64,000 nt of DNA from the NCBI GenBank assembly GCA_030533445.1, contig CM060083.1:29451166-29515165 (forward strand), written 5' to 3'. This document shows, one piece after another, positions 1-10,627 of the stretch (positions are counted from its first letter, which is position 1; each line of letters opens with the position of its first letter). This DNA is from Cyprinodon diabolis (taxonomy: Eukaryota; Chordata; Actinopteri; Cyprinodontiformes; Cyprinodontidae). The notes under the pieces are model-generated. The model was not told the DNA's origin. It saw only the letters and a list, made by a program, of their open reading frames with translations, and did not search any database. The translations under genes were made by a program, and so were the position numbers.

Positions 1-1276
1 GAACTGAATCATTAAAAAAGCTTCAATTACATTCATTTTACAGAAGCATTTAGGGGTACCACCTGTGATTTTGTTAAAAACAATTGTTTCCTAACATTAT
101 TTTACCTCTGAAACAACATGCAAAAATAAAATTTTGGGTTTATCTGAAAGCATTTTACAAATCTTTATGATGGAGCCTTTCAGTATGGAGGGAACAATAA
201 CTGTTGCTGAAATTACTCCTCTTGTCACCAGCAGACTACAAAGATCTCTACTCAGCGCTGTCACAATCTGCCTCTGAACATTTTACAATACAACAGATTG
301 CGGTGATATCAACAGTCACCAGTACCGGCCGGTGGCAGAGTCGTTAGAGCGAAACCCACATGGGCTCAAATGCCCTCAACACCACAGTCTTTGGTTTGAC
401 TTCGACTGGCCAAACTGTTAATGTGCGTCATTCTCAACCTCCTTCTGCGTACATTTCCTTTCTGTCTTTAGCCCTTGATCTGCAATCCATGAAAACACTC
501 AAAATAAATCTTTAAAAAAGTAGATCAAACATTTTATCTGTAAAGTATATCTTAGTGCTGATATGTTGTTTATATTTTTGAAATCCAAAGAGACAATCTC
601 TTGCAAAAAGGAATGTTTAAGGAATAAAAAAAGACTAAATATCAAATTCTTTTTTTTTTAACAGACCTTATTGTACTTAATTTCATTCCAGTGAAAGAGA
701 AGCACAAATTGGAGCATAATTGTGACCTGTTAGATGAAAGATATGTAGCTTTGAGCTAATTAAAATCTGATAGACTTGCAGTCGATTTGTATTCAGTGCC
801 CAGTCTAACCAATCTAATGAGCCATTTTCACATGTCACCTAATTGGAAAATAGAGTCTAGCTGTGTCTAATGTAATCTTAGAATAAATGTAGCTGTTCTG
901 TGAAGCGGAGGAATGTTTATCAGAGAACAAACAGCACCAGTTTCTCCAACCAGACAGGTCAGACATAAAGTTGAGTGGAAGCGTAAATCAGGCTTAGGTT
1001 ATAACATAATATCGCCAGTTTTGGTCGTCACAGGGACCGCTTTTTAATTCACTATCTGACAATGTATTTTTAATTTTAATTTTAAGGTCCAGCTTAAAAC
1101 TTTCTGTTTTGACAAAGCTTATAGTTAGAGTGGCTATCTCTATGGTTATACTGCTATAGGCTTAGGCTGCTGGAGGACATAGGGACAATTTTTCATCATT
1201 CTGCTTCATTCTGTCTCCATTCTTCAGCTCTGCAGTATTTGAGAAGAATAGTCTTTACAAGTGAAGAGCTGATATA
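1..1276. other. Intron or intergenic DNA left of Tc1 copy A
   Basis: Apart from the SINE near 327-520 this is AT-rich unique-looking sequence with no long open frame. No exon for the transmembrane or intracellular part of the netrin receptor is visible on the minus strand. It is probably still inside the receptor gene, in the intron downstream of the second thrombospondin exon, but the window cannot prove that. Confidence 0.4.
327..520 (+). repeat. Decayed tRNA-derived SINE
   Basis: The left part reads like a degraded tRNA-derived head: an A-box-like stretch (ggtggcagagtcgttagagc, about 331-350) is followed by a tRNA-like arm. The body is pyrimidine-rich and includes tttcctttctgtctttag. The A-rich tail contains an AATAAA-like run (aaaataaatc, about 502-511). 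This order of parts fits the common tRNA-head SINEs of spiny-rayed fish. The family call rests on remembered similarity and the copy is old, so both ends are approximate. Confidence 0.55.
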
Positions 1277-2888
1277 CAGGTGCTGGTCATAAAATTAGAA
1301 TATCATGAAAAAGTAGATTGATTTCAGTAATTCCATTTAAAAAGTGAAACTTGTATATTATATTCATACATTACATACAAACTCATATATTTCAGATGTT
1401 TATTTTGTTTAATTTTGATGATTACAAATGACAACAAATGAAAATCTCAAATTCATCATATCAGAAAATTAGAATATTGTGAAAAGGTTCAAAATTGATG
1501 GCCCCTGGTGCCACACTCTAATCAGCTAATTAACTCAAACCACCTGCAAAAGCCTTTAAATGGTCTTTCAGTCTAGTTCTATAGGCTACACAATCATGGG
1601 GAAGACTGCCTACTTGACAGTTGTCCAAAAGACGACCATCAACACCTTGCACAAGGAGGGCAAGACACAAAAGGTCATCGCTAAAGAGGCTGGCTGTTCA
1701 CAGAGCTCAGTGTCCAAGCACATTAATAGAGAGGCGAAGGGAAGGAAAAGATGTGGTCGAAAAAAGTGTACAAGCAAGAGAGATAACCGCACCCTGGAGA
1801 GGATTGTGAAACAAAACCCATTCAAAAATGTTTGGGAGATTCATAAAGAGTGGACTGCAGCTGGAGTGAGTGCTTCAAGAACCACCACACACAGACGTAT
1901 GAAAGACATGGGTTTCTGCTGTCGCATTCCTTGTGTCAAGCCACTACTGAACCACAGACAGCGTCAGAAGCGTCTTGCCTGGGCTAAAGAGAAACAGGAC
2001 TGGACTGCTGGTGAGTGGTCCAAAGTCATGTTCTCTGATGAAAGTAAATTTTGCATTTCCTTTGGAAATCAAGGTCCCAGAGTCTGGAGGAAAAGAAGAG
2101 AGGCACTTCATCCACGTTGCTTGAAGTCCAGTGTAAAGTTTCCACAGTCAGTGATGGTTTGGGGTGCCATGTCATCTGCTGGTGTTGGTCCATTGTGTTT
2201 TCTGAGGTCCAGGGTCAACGCAGCCACATACCAGGAAGTTTTAGAGCACTTCATGCTTCCTGCAGCTGACCAACTTTTTGGAGATGCAGATTTCATTTTC
2301 CAACAGGACTTGGCACCTGCACACAGTGCCAAAGCTACCAGTACCTGGTTGAAGGACCATGGTATCCCTGTTCTTAATTGGCCAGCAAACTCTCCTGACC
2401 TTAACCCCATAGAAAATCTATGGGGTATTGTGAAGAAGAAGATGCAATACACCAGACCCAACAATTCAGAAGAGCTAAAAGCCACTATTAGAGCAACCTG
2501 GGCTATCATAACACCTGAGCAGTGCCACAGACTGATCGACTCCATGCCACGCCGCATTGCTGCAGTAATACAGGCCAAAGGAGGCCCAACTAAATACTGA
2601 GTGCTGTACATGCTCATACTTTTCATGTTCATACTTTTCAGTTGGCCAACATTTCTATAAATCCTTTGTTTTTATTGGTCTTCAGTAATATTCTAATTTT
2701 CTGATATGATGAATTTGAGATTTTCATTTGTTGTCATTTGTAATCATCAAAATTAAACAAAATAAACATCTGAAATATATGAGTTTGTATGTAATGTATG
2801 AATATAATATACAAGTTTCACTTTTTAAATGGAATTACTGAAATCAATCTACTTTTTCATGATATTCTAATTTTATGACCAGCACCTG
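1277..2888 (+). mobile_element. Full-length Tc1-like transposon, copy A
   Basis: The 1612-bp element begins caggtgctggtcataaaatt and ends with the exact inverse. TA dinucleotides flank it at 1275-1276 and 2889-2890, the expected Tc1/mariner target duplication. The inverted repeats are about 202 bp (1277-1478 and 2687-2888) and look perfectly matched by eye. Each carries an outer motif (cataaaattagaatatcatg, from about 1288) and a related inner motif (cagaaaattagaatattgtg, from about 1462). That is the inverted-repeat/direct-repeat layout in which transposase binds two sites per end. The single open frame is an intact DD34E transposase. It lies antisense to the netrin receptor gene. Confidence 0.95.
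1596..2600 (+). CDS. Tc1-like transposase, intact (copy A)
   Basis: This enzyme cuts and reinserts its own transposon at TA sites in the nucleus. The 334-residue product has the normal Tc1-like length. Residues about 9-46 form a first helix-turn-helix, followed by a basic linker (GRKRCGRKK, residues 49-57) and a second DNA-binding helix region to about 105. The catalytic residues are D148 (FSDESKF), D238 (FIFQQDLAPAH) and E273 (LNPIENLW); 34 residues separate the second D from the E, giving DD34E. I chose the ATG at 1596 because it has a good context (A at -3, G at +4) and starts with MGKT. An in-frame ATG at 1560 would add 12 residues. There are no stops or frameshifts. Compared with copy B it has Y, N and W where B has D, D and G at residues 6, 16 and 80. 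The W in the second DNA-binding region may matter for function. Confidence 0.95.
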   Translation: MGKTAYLTVVQKTTINTLHKEGKTQKVIAKEAGCSQSSVSKHINREAKGRKRCGRKKCTSKRDNRTLERIVKQNPFKNVWEIHKEWTAAGVSASRTTTHRRMKDMGFCCRIPCVKPLLNHRQRQKRLAWAKEKQDWTAGEWSKVMFSDESKFCISFGNQGPRVWRKRREALHPRCLKSSVKFPQSVMVWGAMSSAGVGPLCFLRSRVNAATYQEVLEHFMLPAADQLFGDADFIFQQDLAPAHSAKATSTWLKDHGIPVLNWPANSPDLNPIENLWGIVKKKMQYTRPNNSEELKATIRATWAIITPEQCHRLIDSMPRRIAAVIQAKGGPTKY

Positions 2889-5800
2889 TATATTCCAATA
2901 GCTTCATAAAGGCATAGATAATTTTTCAGGGGGAATTAATACAAATTCCTGTCACTCTATGTAAAGTTGATTATCAAAAAATTTAAAACATGTTTTTGAT
3001 CTTCACCTCATAATTTTGCATTACTCAGTTTTAGTTGTTTAGTTTTTGTTTAGTTTAGTTTTTGTTTTTTTCTAGATCAGCAAAATATTAAAATAAACAC
3101 ATTTGTAAAGAGCGACAGATTTTTACACAGGCAGGCAACCTCTATGGCATTTCCTCAAAGCATTCTGACCCAATGCACCCTGAGCTCAACTCAAAGCAAA
3201 GAGTTAATAGAGATCTTCCCATTAATCAAGATCCCCTTCTACCAACCTGATACTCATAACGTCCCAAATATAATCACAAATAGAGGTGGGCTGGGGAGGG
3301 TTATTTGGCCTGAACTTCACCTCTACCCTGTTGAGTTCCCTCAGTCTCCCTGCTGGGTGATTGGTTTTGACTGGTCAGCGGGCTGTGCACCGCCTGCTTA
3401 GCACAAACCCCCAATGTTGGCAGAACCAGACACACGTGGGCCAGTCACACCATAGCAGAGACGAGTCAAGAAGACAAATAGCAAAGTTGGCGGGAGAAAA
3501 AAAAAAGCAAAAAGCTGGATGAGAAGCAATTTTGCCAAAAAGGACAGGAAGGAGAAAAATAAGGTTGGGATTTGTTGAGAGGGATAGTAAGTGTGTTGAG
3601 GAAGGGAGAGGAGATAAGCATAGCCAAATACTCTTCAGCAGAAGGAGAGGAAAGCCGGGGGCAGGCGAGCTGGCAGAAGGAAGCCCCTGCGCTCACGTGG
3701 CGAGATGCAACCGAATCAGACAGCCGTCCGCACTTATTACAAGAAATGGAACAATAGCAAATTAGGTGCATTACTGCAGCTCTTCTCCCCATAGTCCACA
3801 TCACATTAGGCCAAAGGAATTACCATCAGTTCAAATGCAAACCTAGTCAAATATGAACAGAAAAATCGAATGTTTTGTTTTTAGAAAATACTATGATTCA
3901 GAACTTTGCACTAGGTGCAATGTACTAAAGCTTTGTTCCCTTTTTAACATTGTCCCCTTATGTTGTACTTAAAATTCGAATATTTCCATTTATTTCAATC
4001 AAGAGTTATTGTAAAAAAATATGAATACAAAAAACATAGAGAAAGAAATATGAATAGAGGACAGAAGGATAGATGGACATGGAATAAAGTCCTAAAATGC
4101 AATTTTTTTCCATACTGGATATCCTTTCTTTATACCTATCTAAAAAAAATATTCAACAAAACCTTACTAAATCATCCTGTGTTTTAAAAAATGCTAAACA
4201 ATAATAATAATAATAATAAAAAAACTCTTCCGCTGTATGGGAAGGTGACGTCTGTCTCCACTGAATACCATCTGGGATGGCACAAAACGCAGAAGGCACT
4301 GAACACCACGTGCTGACACATATGTTAGATTGACAACTTCTATGAACACACAGATGATTAAACATGTTAGGAGGAAAAACTGTGGAAACAAAGTCATGGA
4401 AAGGTGGACTTACGATGGCTGGCATGTTCTAGTGAGACTTTTTTATCTGTTTGAACGAGAGAAAACAAAAACAAGAACAAATCGTAAAGAAAAGAAAAAT
4501 AATAAAAATGGATGGACAAGTTATTCACATGAAAGACATAATAAATCAGTTTAAAATAAAAGATAAATTCTGTCCACTGATAAGATTGAAATGATGAAAA
4601 TGCACTTTATGAGCAACAAAATAATAATTAATGATGATTTTAAAACGAGCAAGGACACTTGTATGTTTGTGCTACAAGTAGGAGGCAATATAGATCTAAG
4701 CAGGGCATACTCCTCCCCCCACAGGGTGTCTTATAACCTTCTTCCAGAAAAAACCCAACATCTGACCAATGGGAGCAGTTATTTCCAACGTGAATCATAA
4801 CTGAGCAGTTGCAAGAATATCAAAGCCATCTTTCAGGATTGTGTCACTTAGCAGATCTCAAATCAAATAACATTTCCTCCGTAGCGTCATCAAAGCACCA
4901 AATGGTTTCCTGGAGTTCGTCTTTCGTCCAAAAGCAATTAGAGTCTAGCAGGGATGTAATGAACATGACGGGCGGAGATGTCTCAGAGCTTTGTACATTT
5001 ATGACAAGTGGGAGCAGTGGGACTGAGCTCCCCTGATTTTATCGCGTGAATTTCATCAGAGCGGCTTGTGAGTGCAGAATAATAATTTAAACATGCAGGG
5101 GAAATAAAGATATCACCTTCAGTCTGCCATGTTATGCATGTTCAGATCTGGAGAACGTGTTGGTTCCTTAAAGTTAAAAAAACAACAAAAAAAACACCTG
5201 AGAGTCTTTCTTCCTGATTTCCTCCTGAGAACGTGGACAAGCAAGTTTGTTTATCTGATCAGTAAACTGTGAAGATGCCTCCTTCTGTATTCATGTTTGT
5301 CTGACAGATTCGCAGCAGAGAGCTGCTCTGAGGGTGCATATGCTCCTGCAAAATCAATAATGCTCATAAGTTAGAAAAGTTTCCTGTTGGCTTACGTTTA
5401 TCATTTTGTCACTTGCATGTCTTTGAATTGAATTCCTCTCTGTCTCTTTGGTTGCTTTAATTTGAATGCCCTGTCAACTAGATTCTTCCCAGCTCATCAG
5501 GAGTAGCACATCGGGTGTCCAAACTAGTCTGACTCACTCTCATATGCTCTCCTCCGCGCTAATTTTTCAACTCGGCCGTGTCATGCTCCCTTCCCACTCG
5601 ATCCGCTCTTTTAGCCTGCACTTGCACTGGCTTTCCTTTTACTCTACCCCTATTTTTGAGCTTTTTAGATCTGGAGCGGTTGCCTTCTCTCTTTGCAAAG
5701 CTAACATTTTCCTTATGAATCATCTGTCTGACTTGCTTTCATCTCTCGACACATTCGAGCTTCAGTGGCCTAACACCCCTGGAATACTGCTTTTTACAAA

Positions 5801-5966
5801 AAGGAAGCTACGAAATGCACTATACCTCACAAAACACTGAACTAAGAGCAAAGAAATCACTGCAGGCAAGATTTTTATAGTTATCATATGAACAGCCACC
5901 TGAAGCATCAAACATGCTCTCAGGAAATGGACACCCATGGCTCTGACTAAAATAGTGTTTCAAGTA
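2889..5966. other. AT-rich noncoding stretch
   Basis: No convincing gene is present. It holds a short (AAT)n run at about 4199-4218, several poly-A and poly-T tracts, and a moderately GC-rich block at about 3400-3760. Open frames here (for example 5466-5840, 124 codons) show no recognisable domain, no splice logic with the receptor and no unusual composition. I treat them as chance. Confidence 0.5.
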
Positions 5967-7285
5967 CAGCAGGTGAAAAAAGTATAGAACCCACCACAAA
6001 CTTTTAATATTACCGTATATTTTTGAAGGTGCAAATGACATCAATATCTGCCCAGATCTCAGTAAAAATCCATTCACTCCTCACATGTAAATAAATAGAA
6101 CTGTATATGTCCATGGATTAGATTTTGTGCAATAAAATTAAATGAAAAGAAATACTGAAGAAGTGGAGGGGCAAAAGGGACAGGAAATTTATGACACCAG
6201 CGGAAATCTTTCAGGAAATAGAGAGCAATTCTGCCACCTCTTGCAAATTAATATTAGCTGTTTCAGTCTCAGTTTATGGATTAAAAATGTTTTTTTTTTC
6301 AAAACAAATGGGTCACATAAGAAATGAGCCATGGTGAGAGAGAAAAAACCAATAAGCTCCCTCAAGACATTCAAAACCTTTTTGCTGTTATACATGCTGA
6401 TGATATTGGGGGCAGAGAAGTTGTACTTTATCAAAGGTTGAAGATACTGAAATTTCAGGGCTACAATTGGTTTATGTAAAGAACATTATTGTAACTTAAA
6501 CCAGCAACTACGAGGTGCCCCATGACGGATTTTAGACAAAGTTAAGAATTATCATTTGTCCAAGAGCATGTCTGTGATTAAAACACTCAACTGCCATGGC
6601 CTGCTCACTAAGAAAGACTCCACTGCTGAAGAAACAAAAAGCAAGGTTAAGTTGGCTTAGCATTTGGATAAGTCTGTAGAATTACTTATAATGTGGTGAG
6701 ATAGAATCAAAAAACGATTTTGCTGAAGATCATTGTAAGAAGTCAAAAGGAAACTCAAATCCCCATGCCATCAGCATGGAGGTTGTTTTTCAGCATATAA
6801 CAGACTTATAAACATATAATCAGAAGTGGGATAAACCGAGGAATCTACCAAAATTACAATCTGCTGTTATCTACTGGGATAAAAGATGAAAGCAATCCAT
6901 AACATAGGAGGTCATGGTCATGGTCATGGCTGTGCGCTTGTGCTCTGAGAAGGTTACAAGTACCCGGTTCAATCCTCACAGCCTCCACTTTGGGTTCCTT
7001 AGCAAGGCCCTAAACCCCTGATTACTTCCAGAGGTCCTCAAAATGGCAGCCCCCGGCTCCCCAAGGGGATGGGTCAAAATGCAAAGAACGAATTTCCCCA
7101 TTGTGGGACAATAAAGGGTTTTAAATTTTACATAGACGGGCCCCAAAAAACGTTCAGCATTTGAAGACTGGTTATGTGGAAGAATGGGTAAGAGTTGGCA
7201 AACTGGACTTTACATACAAGAGGCAACTTGGTGCTTTCATAAGAAGCATTAAACAAATTTAGTTAAACACTTTTAATAAAGATAA
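5967..7285 (+). pseudogene. Decayed Tc1-like transposon and transposase, second family
   Basis: The left end (cagcaggtgaaaaaagtata, from 5967, preceded by TA) matches the terminal repeat of a common teleost Tc1-like family. Further in, frame-shifting translation recovers degraded transposase. About 6350-6470 gives LPQDIQNLFAVIHADDIGG, which fits the first helix-turn-helix. About 6490-6540 gives a GAP.RI block like the basic linker. About 6590-6645 gives RKTPLLKKQKAR. About 7155-7250 resembles the C-terminal end, with the coding sense of EDWLCGRMG. Many stops and frameshifts make it inactive. A SINE interrupts it at about 6908-7129. The right terminal repeat is not clear, so the end is approximate. 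Family assignment is from memory. Confidence 0.75.
6908..7129 (+). repeat. SINE nested in decayed Tc1-like element
   Basis: The element has a B-box-like segment (ggttcaatcc, about 6967-6976). Its body contains cccggctccccaaggg and the tail is cccattgtgggacaataaag. The hexamer ACATAG occurs just before (6902-6907) and just after (7130-7135), which fits a short target-site duplication. The flanking DNA on both sides belongs to the same decayed Tc1-like transposase, so the SINE arrived after that transposon. The tail resembles those shared by fish SINEs and their partner LINEs; that part is inference. Confidence 0.65.
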
Positions 7286-7464
7286 TGCTTTTCATAGGCT
7301 TCTTTGGTTTAAATTCAGAATATCCTTAAATCTGTTCTTGGTTTATCAAAGATGTCATGAGAAGATGCCTGGAAATTGACCCAAAAACTGTTATTTTTTC
7401 CACTATGGTTTATATTATTTAAAAAACAAAACATGAAAGTTTAAAAGGAGAAATAGAAGCTTAC

Positions 7465-7629
7465 TTCTTGCACAAAGTCCCTCAGTGCAGTTTTTGCTCT
7501 CCATCATGCTTCCGCTACAGTGCTTCCCTCCATTTCTGGGTAGTGGATCTTGGCACTCGCGACTGCGCCAGTGGGTGCACTCTGTCCCACAGGCGGACCA
7601 CTTTGCCCACTGGGTCCAGCCTCCGTCCA
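7465..7629 (-). CDS. unc5b: unc5b exon: second thrombospondin type-1 domain
   Basis: This exon (probably exon 7) encodes the second extracellular TSP1 repeat, GGWTQWAKWSACG through KNCTEGLCAR. It has the WxxWxxW tryptophan ladder, which is usually C-mannosylated, and six cysteines. The acceptor is tccag before 7629 and the donor is AA/gtaagc at 7464-7463. Length is 165 bp, phase 1 in and phase 1 out, so it continues the previous exon exactly. The sequence is close to the second TSP1 repeat of UNC5B. The next exon, expected to carry the juxtamembrane and transmembrane part, was not found between here and position 1. Confidence 0.95.
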
Positions 7630-9168
7630 CTGGAGGGAAAACAGAGAGTCGAGTCATATTACAACCTAATGTTTCCATTAGTCCAGGTAGAGTCAGATTG
7701 GGCAGGATATTCTCTTGTTGTCTAATTTAATGGCTGTAAGTGTTCTTTTTTTTTTTAAGTTTGTTATTTTGGAGTCTAGCTAACATATTACACAATCCAG
7801 TTTTGAAATCTAATTTTTCTAAACTTAAATTTGGATTTTCAAACCCTTTTACACATGTATGTACCCTTTATGCTATCTTCTTTCATTATTTTACTGATGT
7901 TTTTTTGGAACTAATATTGCATCCTATGCAGAAAAAGCTCTAATGTTAAGCACAAAATAACTGAAAGTAATGTCAACATACATGAAGAACTGCTTTTTCA
8001 GAGGGTAGCATAAGAAAAAAGCTATATCAAAATATCGATTGTACTACTTACTTATTCTAATCTTATTACAACAAAATCACGCTGCTAAGATTTCTATTAT
8101 GGAAGACTTATGTTATTATATCAATATCTAAATATTTCACATTTAAAATGTTCCTTTTATTTTTAGTTATTCAAACTATTCACCAAAATATTAAGCAGCA
8201 GTTATATTACTCAATCAACACTGCATAACTTTTAGCCACTACGGCTGCCGGACCTGTAACTCTGAGCTACATAAGTCATTCTGTTATGGATCAGAACCCC
8301 TTAAGTAACACAAACATGTTTTTGAGAACAGCAGGCTGCATAGAGCTCAAATATGTGCCAAGTGATTTATTCTGACCTGAAATGCTAATAATTTTGTCAA
8401 AAGTGATGCAGTGTTACTTTAAATATAGATGTATAGATATAACTATAAAAATTGATTAATTAACATGTAGAAATTATAAGACAACTTATTCCATCACTAC
8501 ATTTCAAAACTTGGTAATTTTGTTTTTAATGAAGCCCATTATGTTAATATCATTTTGAACTGTTTAAAGCTACATGTTTAATTCCTCCTGGCCAATAAGT
8601 GGCACACTCACGGTTCCCATTCTCCTTCTATACTGTTTGCCGGCGGGTTGCCACATCAGGAAACCAAACCTTTTCTGGTGGGCCCCACATACAGTTCTAA
8701 ATGAGCAAACCCAGTTAGATTAAAATATCCTTCCTTTACAGAAAACATACTTTTAGGCAACTGAATTATCTTTGGCTCTCAACAAACTTTAAGATAAATG
8801 GAAATATTAAATTTTCCATGTTTCTAAGCCATGAAAATAGGGAATCAATCTGGTGCTTTTAATGCAAAACATAAATGAATGTAGCTTTTTAAAAACAAAA
8901 ATCAGCGGAAAATAGAACAGAGAAAACGATGGAAACCCAGTTTTTCCTTCTTTACTAAAATGCTTTTAAAAGTTAAGTAAAAACCATGGTCATAAAGCAA
9001 AGTAAGGATGATCATAATGGTGAATGACTGTATTCCTTCTCGCAGTTACATGATTAAATATATATAATATATTTCGTAAAGAAACCTTAAGTTTTAGTGC
9101 TACAGAATAAAGGAAGAGTACAGTAAACAAATTTAGCATGTAATAGCTTTGAGAGGGGTCTTCTTTAC
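7630..9168 (-). other. unc5b: unc5b intron between the two TSP1 exons
   Basis: This 1539-bp GT-AG intron separates the two thrombospondin exons. It is AT-rich with a poly-T tract near 7746. I see no exon, transposon or RNA gene in it. Confidence 0.85.
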
Positions 9169-9336
9169 CTGGGCACAGAGTGGTGCAAGTTACTCTCTGT
9201 ACCGGCAGGCCCTCACAGAAGATTCCTCCATTCAGAGGGGCTGGATTGGTACAGCTACGTGTTCGGCGTTGCCAGCCGGGCCCACATGGAACATTACACT
9301 CTGACCATTCAGTCCAAGAAGACCAGCCTCCGCTGA
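9169..9336 (-). CDS. unc5b: unc5b exon: first thrombospondin type-1 domain
   Basis: The exon encodes [19 protein letters not shown] through TTLCP, the first extracellular TSP1 repeat. The WSSWTEW ladder and CNVPCGPGW segment are family hallmarks. The acceptor is attag before 9336 and the donor is CCAG/gtaaag at 9168-9167. Length is 168 bp, phase 1 in and out. The wording of this repeat fits UNC5B better than UNC5A or UNC5C. Two TSP1 repeats are the standard number for the family. Confidence 0.96.
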
Positions 9337-10446
9337 CTAATACAGTGACACACAAACAGCAAAACCTTTAAGCTTTCCTGCCCTAAGTTGACTCGCTTAG
9401 TGAGAAAGGAGACATTACAACATAAAAATCTAGATTGCAGTTCATGAGCACACTTAGAGACAAAGACCCTAATTTCTGTAGACCTGCCTCGTCTGAAATT
9501 GTTTGGCCTAAAAGGCCATTGTAAGCCTTAAAATACCATCAGAACAATGACGGTTTCCTACTTCAGATGTATGAAGGTGGAAGCACCATGTTTTGTGTGA
9601 TTTTGCACACAAGGACATGGACATCACTTAGAACCTATGAACCAAGTCATAATGTTGATGCCCCCAAATACTCTTGCGGAGATATGTCTGCGATTGACTG
9701 ACAGATATGCATAAAGCAAACATTTTACCATGGTGTAAATGGTGTCTCACTGAACTGTGGGAGAACAACTGCTCAATGGGAACATGAATTTACAACAAAA
9801 TACTTTAAATGTGACACGGCTGACAAGGATCCCCAGGCTATAGCTGGCAGCAACAGACTGCTACCAGTCCCAGGGACCCCCAGCTTCTCAGCTGCTCTCT
9901 CTGCCTCACTGACAGGTGTGTGGTAGGGAAAGAAATGGAGCAAGGCATCAATCTAGACTTTGTTTCTTTGATTTTATAAAGAAGCTAGAAGGCAAACTTG
10001 TCCGATGACGCCATGGCATGAATACATTTCTCATGAGACAAAGGTATGCTTCAACTAGGAAGGCTAAAATGTGACACCACACGGCTCACTGTATGCACAC
10101 AGACTCTGCAAGTTTGTGGGGACATTTATATAGTAATTCTACCAAATACAGTAGGTTGAATGTTGAATTTGGAGACTGAAAAAGTCTCTTATAAGCAACT
10201 AGTGTGACTTAATGTAAAAAAAGAAAATGCATCTTTTATATAATATTTGTAGATATATTATCTTATATTTAATAACATTACATATAAAAGTTTTAGGGCA
10301 CTGCTAAAGTAAGGAAAACAGAAATGATTATGACAACAAAATGACCCTGAATCCTCAGCTCCACATTCTACAGTTTTTGGGTGAACGATCATGAGTGACA
10401 TGAGAATTAATGAATTAGTAAAAAGAAATTGTACTGTTTAAGTTAC
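9337..10446 (-). other. unc5b: unc5b intron between Ig2 and TSP1 exons
   Basis: This 1110-bp GT-AG intron holds nothing I recognise beyond AT-rich sequence. Confidence 0.85.
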
Positions 10447-10627
10447 CATAAACAATGAGAGTGGCTGTGCTGCTCCGCCTCCTGGCCACCACGTTTCTTG
10501 CCACACATGTGTAGTTTGCGGTGTCTGAGAGCCGGGCTTGTTTGATGATCAGGTTGTGATCGATTGTGATCAGGAAATTGGAATCCTGTGATGGATCGAT
10601 GATGTCCTCATTCTTCAGCCAGTCCAC
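10447..10627 (-). CDS. unc5b: unc5b exon: second half of Ig domain 2
   Basis: The exon encodes [19 protein letters not shown] through [10 protein letters not shown], the C-terminal half of the second Ig domain. It carries the partner cysteine in ANYTCVARN, and NYT is a likely N-glycosylation site. The acceptor is aaag before 10627 and the donor is TATG/gtaact at 10446-10445. Length is 181 bp, entered in phase 0 and left in phase 1. The basic run ARRRS after the cysteine is conserved in the family. Confidence 0.96.

Noticed and set aside
2108..2632. 174-codon frame antisense to the transposase, repeated at 20980-21504
   Set aside because: It is a shadow of the transposase coding strand, duplicated only because the transposon is.
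5466..5840. 124-codon plus-strand open frame
   Set aside because: No recognisable domain, serine/leucine-rich, and isolated from any exon structure. Likely chance.
8580..8720. Less AT-rich patch between the TSP1 exons, considered as an extra exon
   Set aside because: No open frame with splice sites in phase 1, and the flanking exons already join in phase without it.
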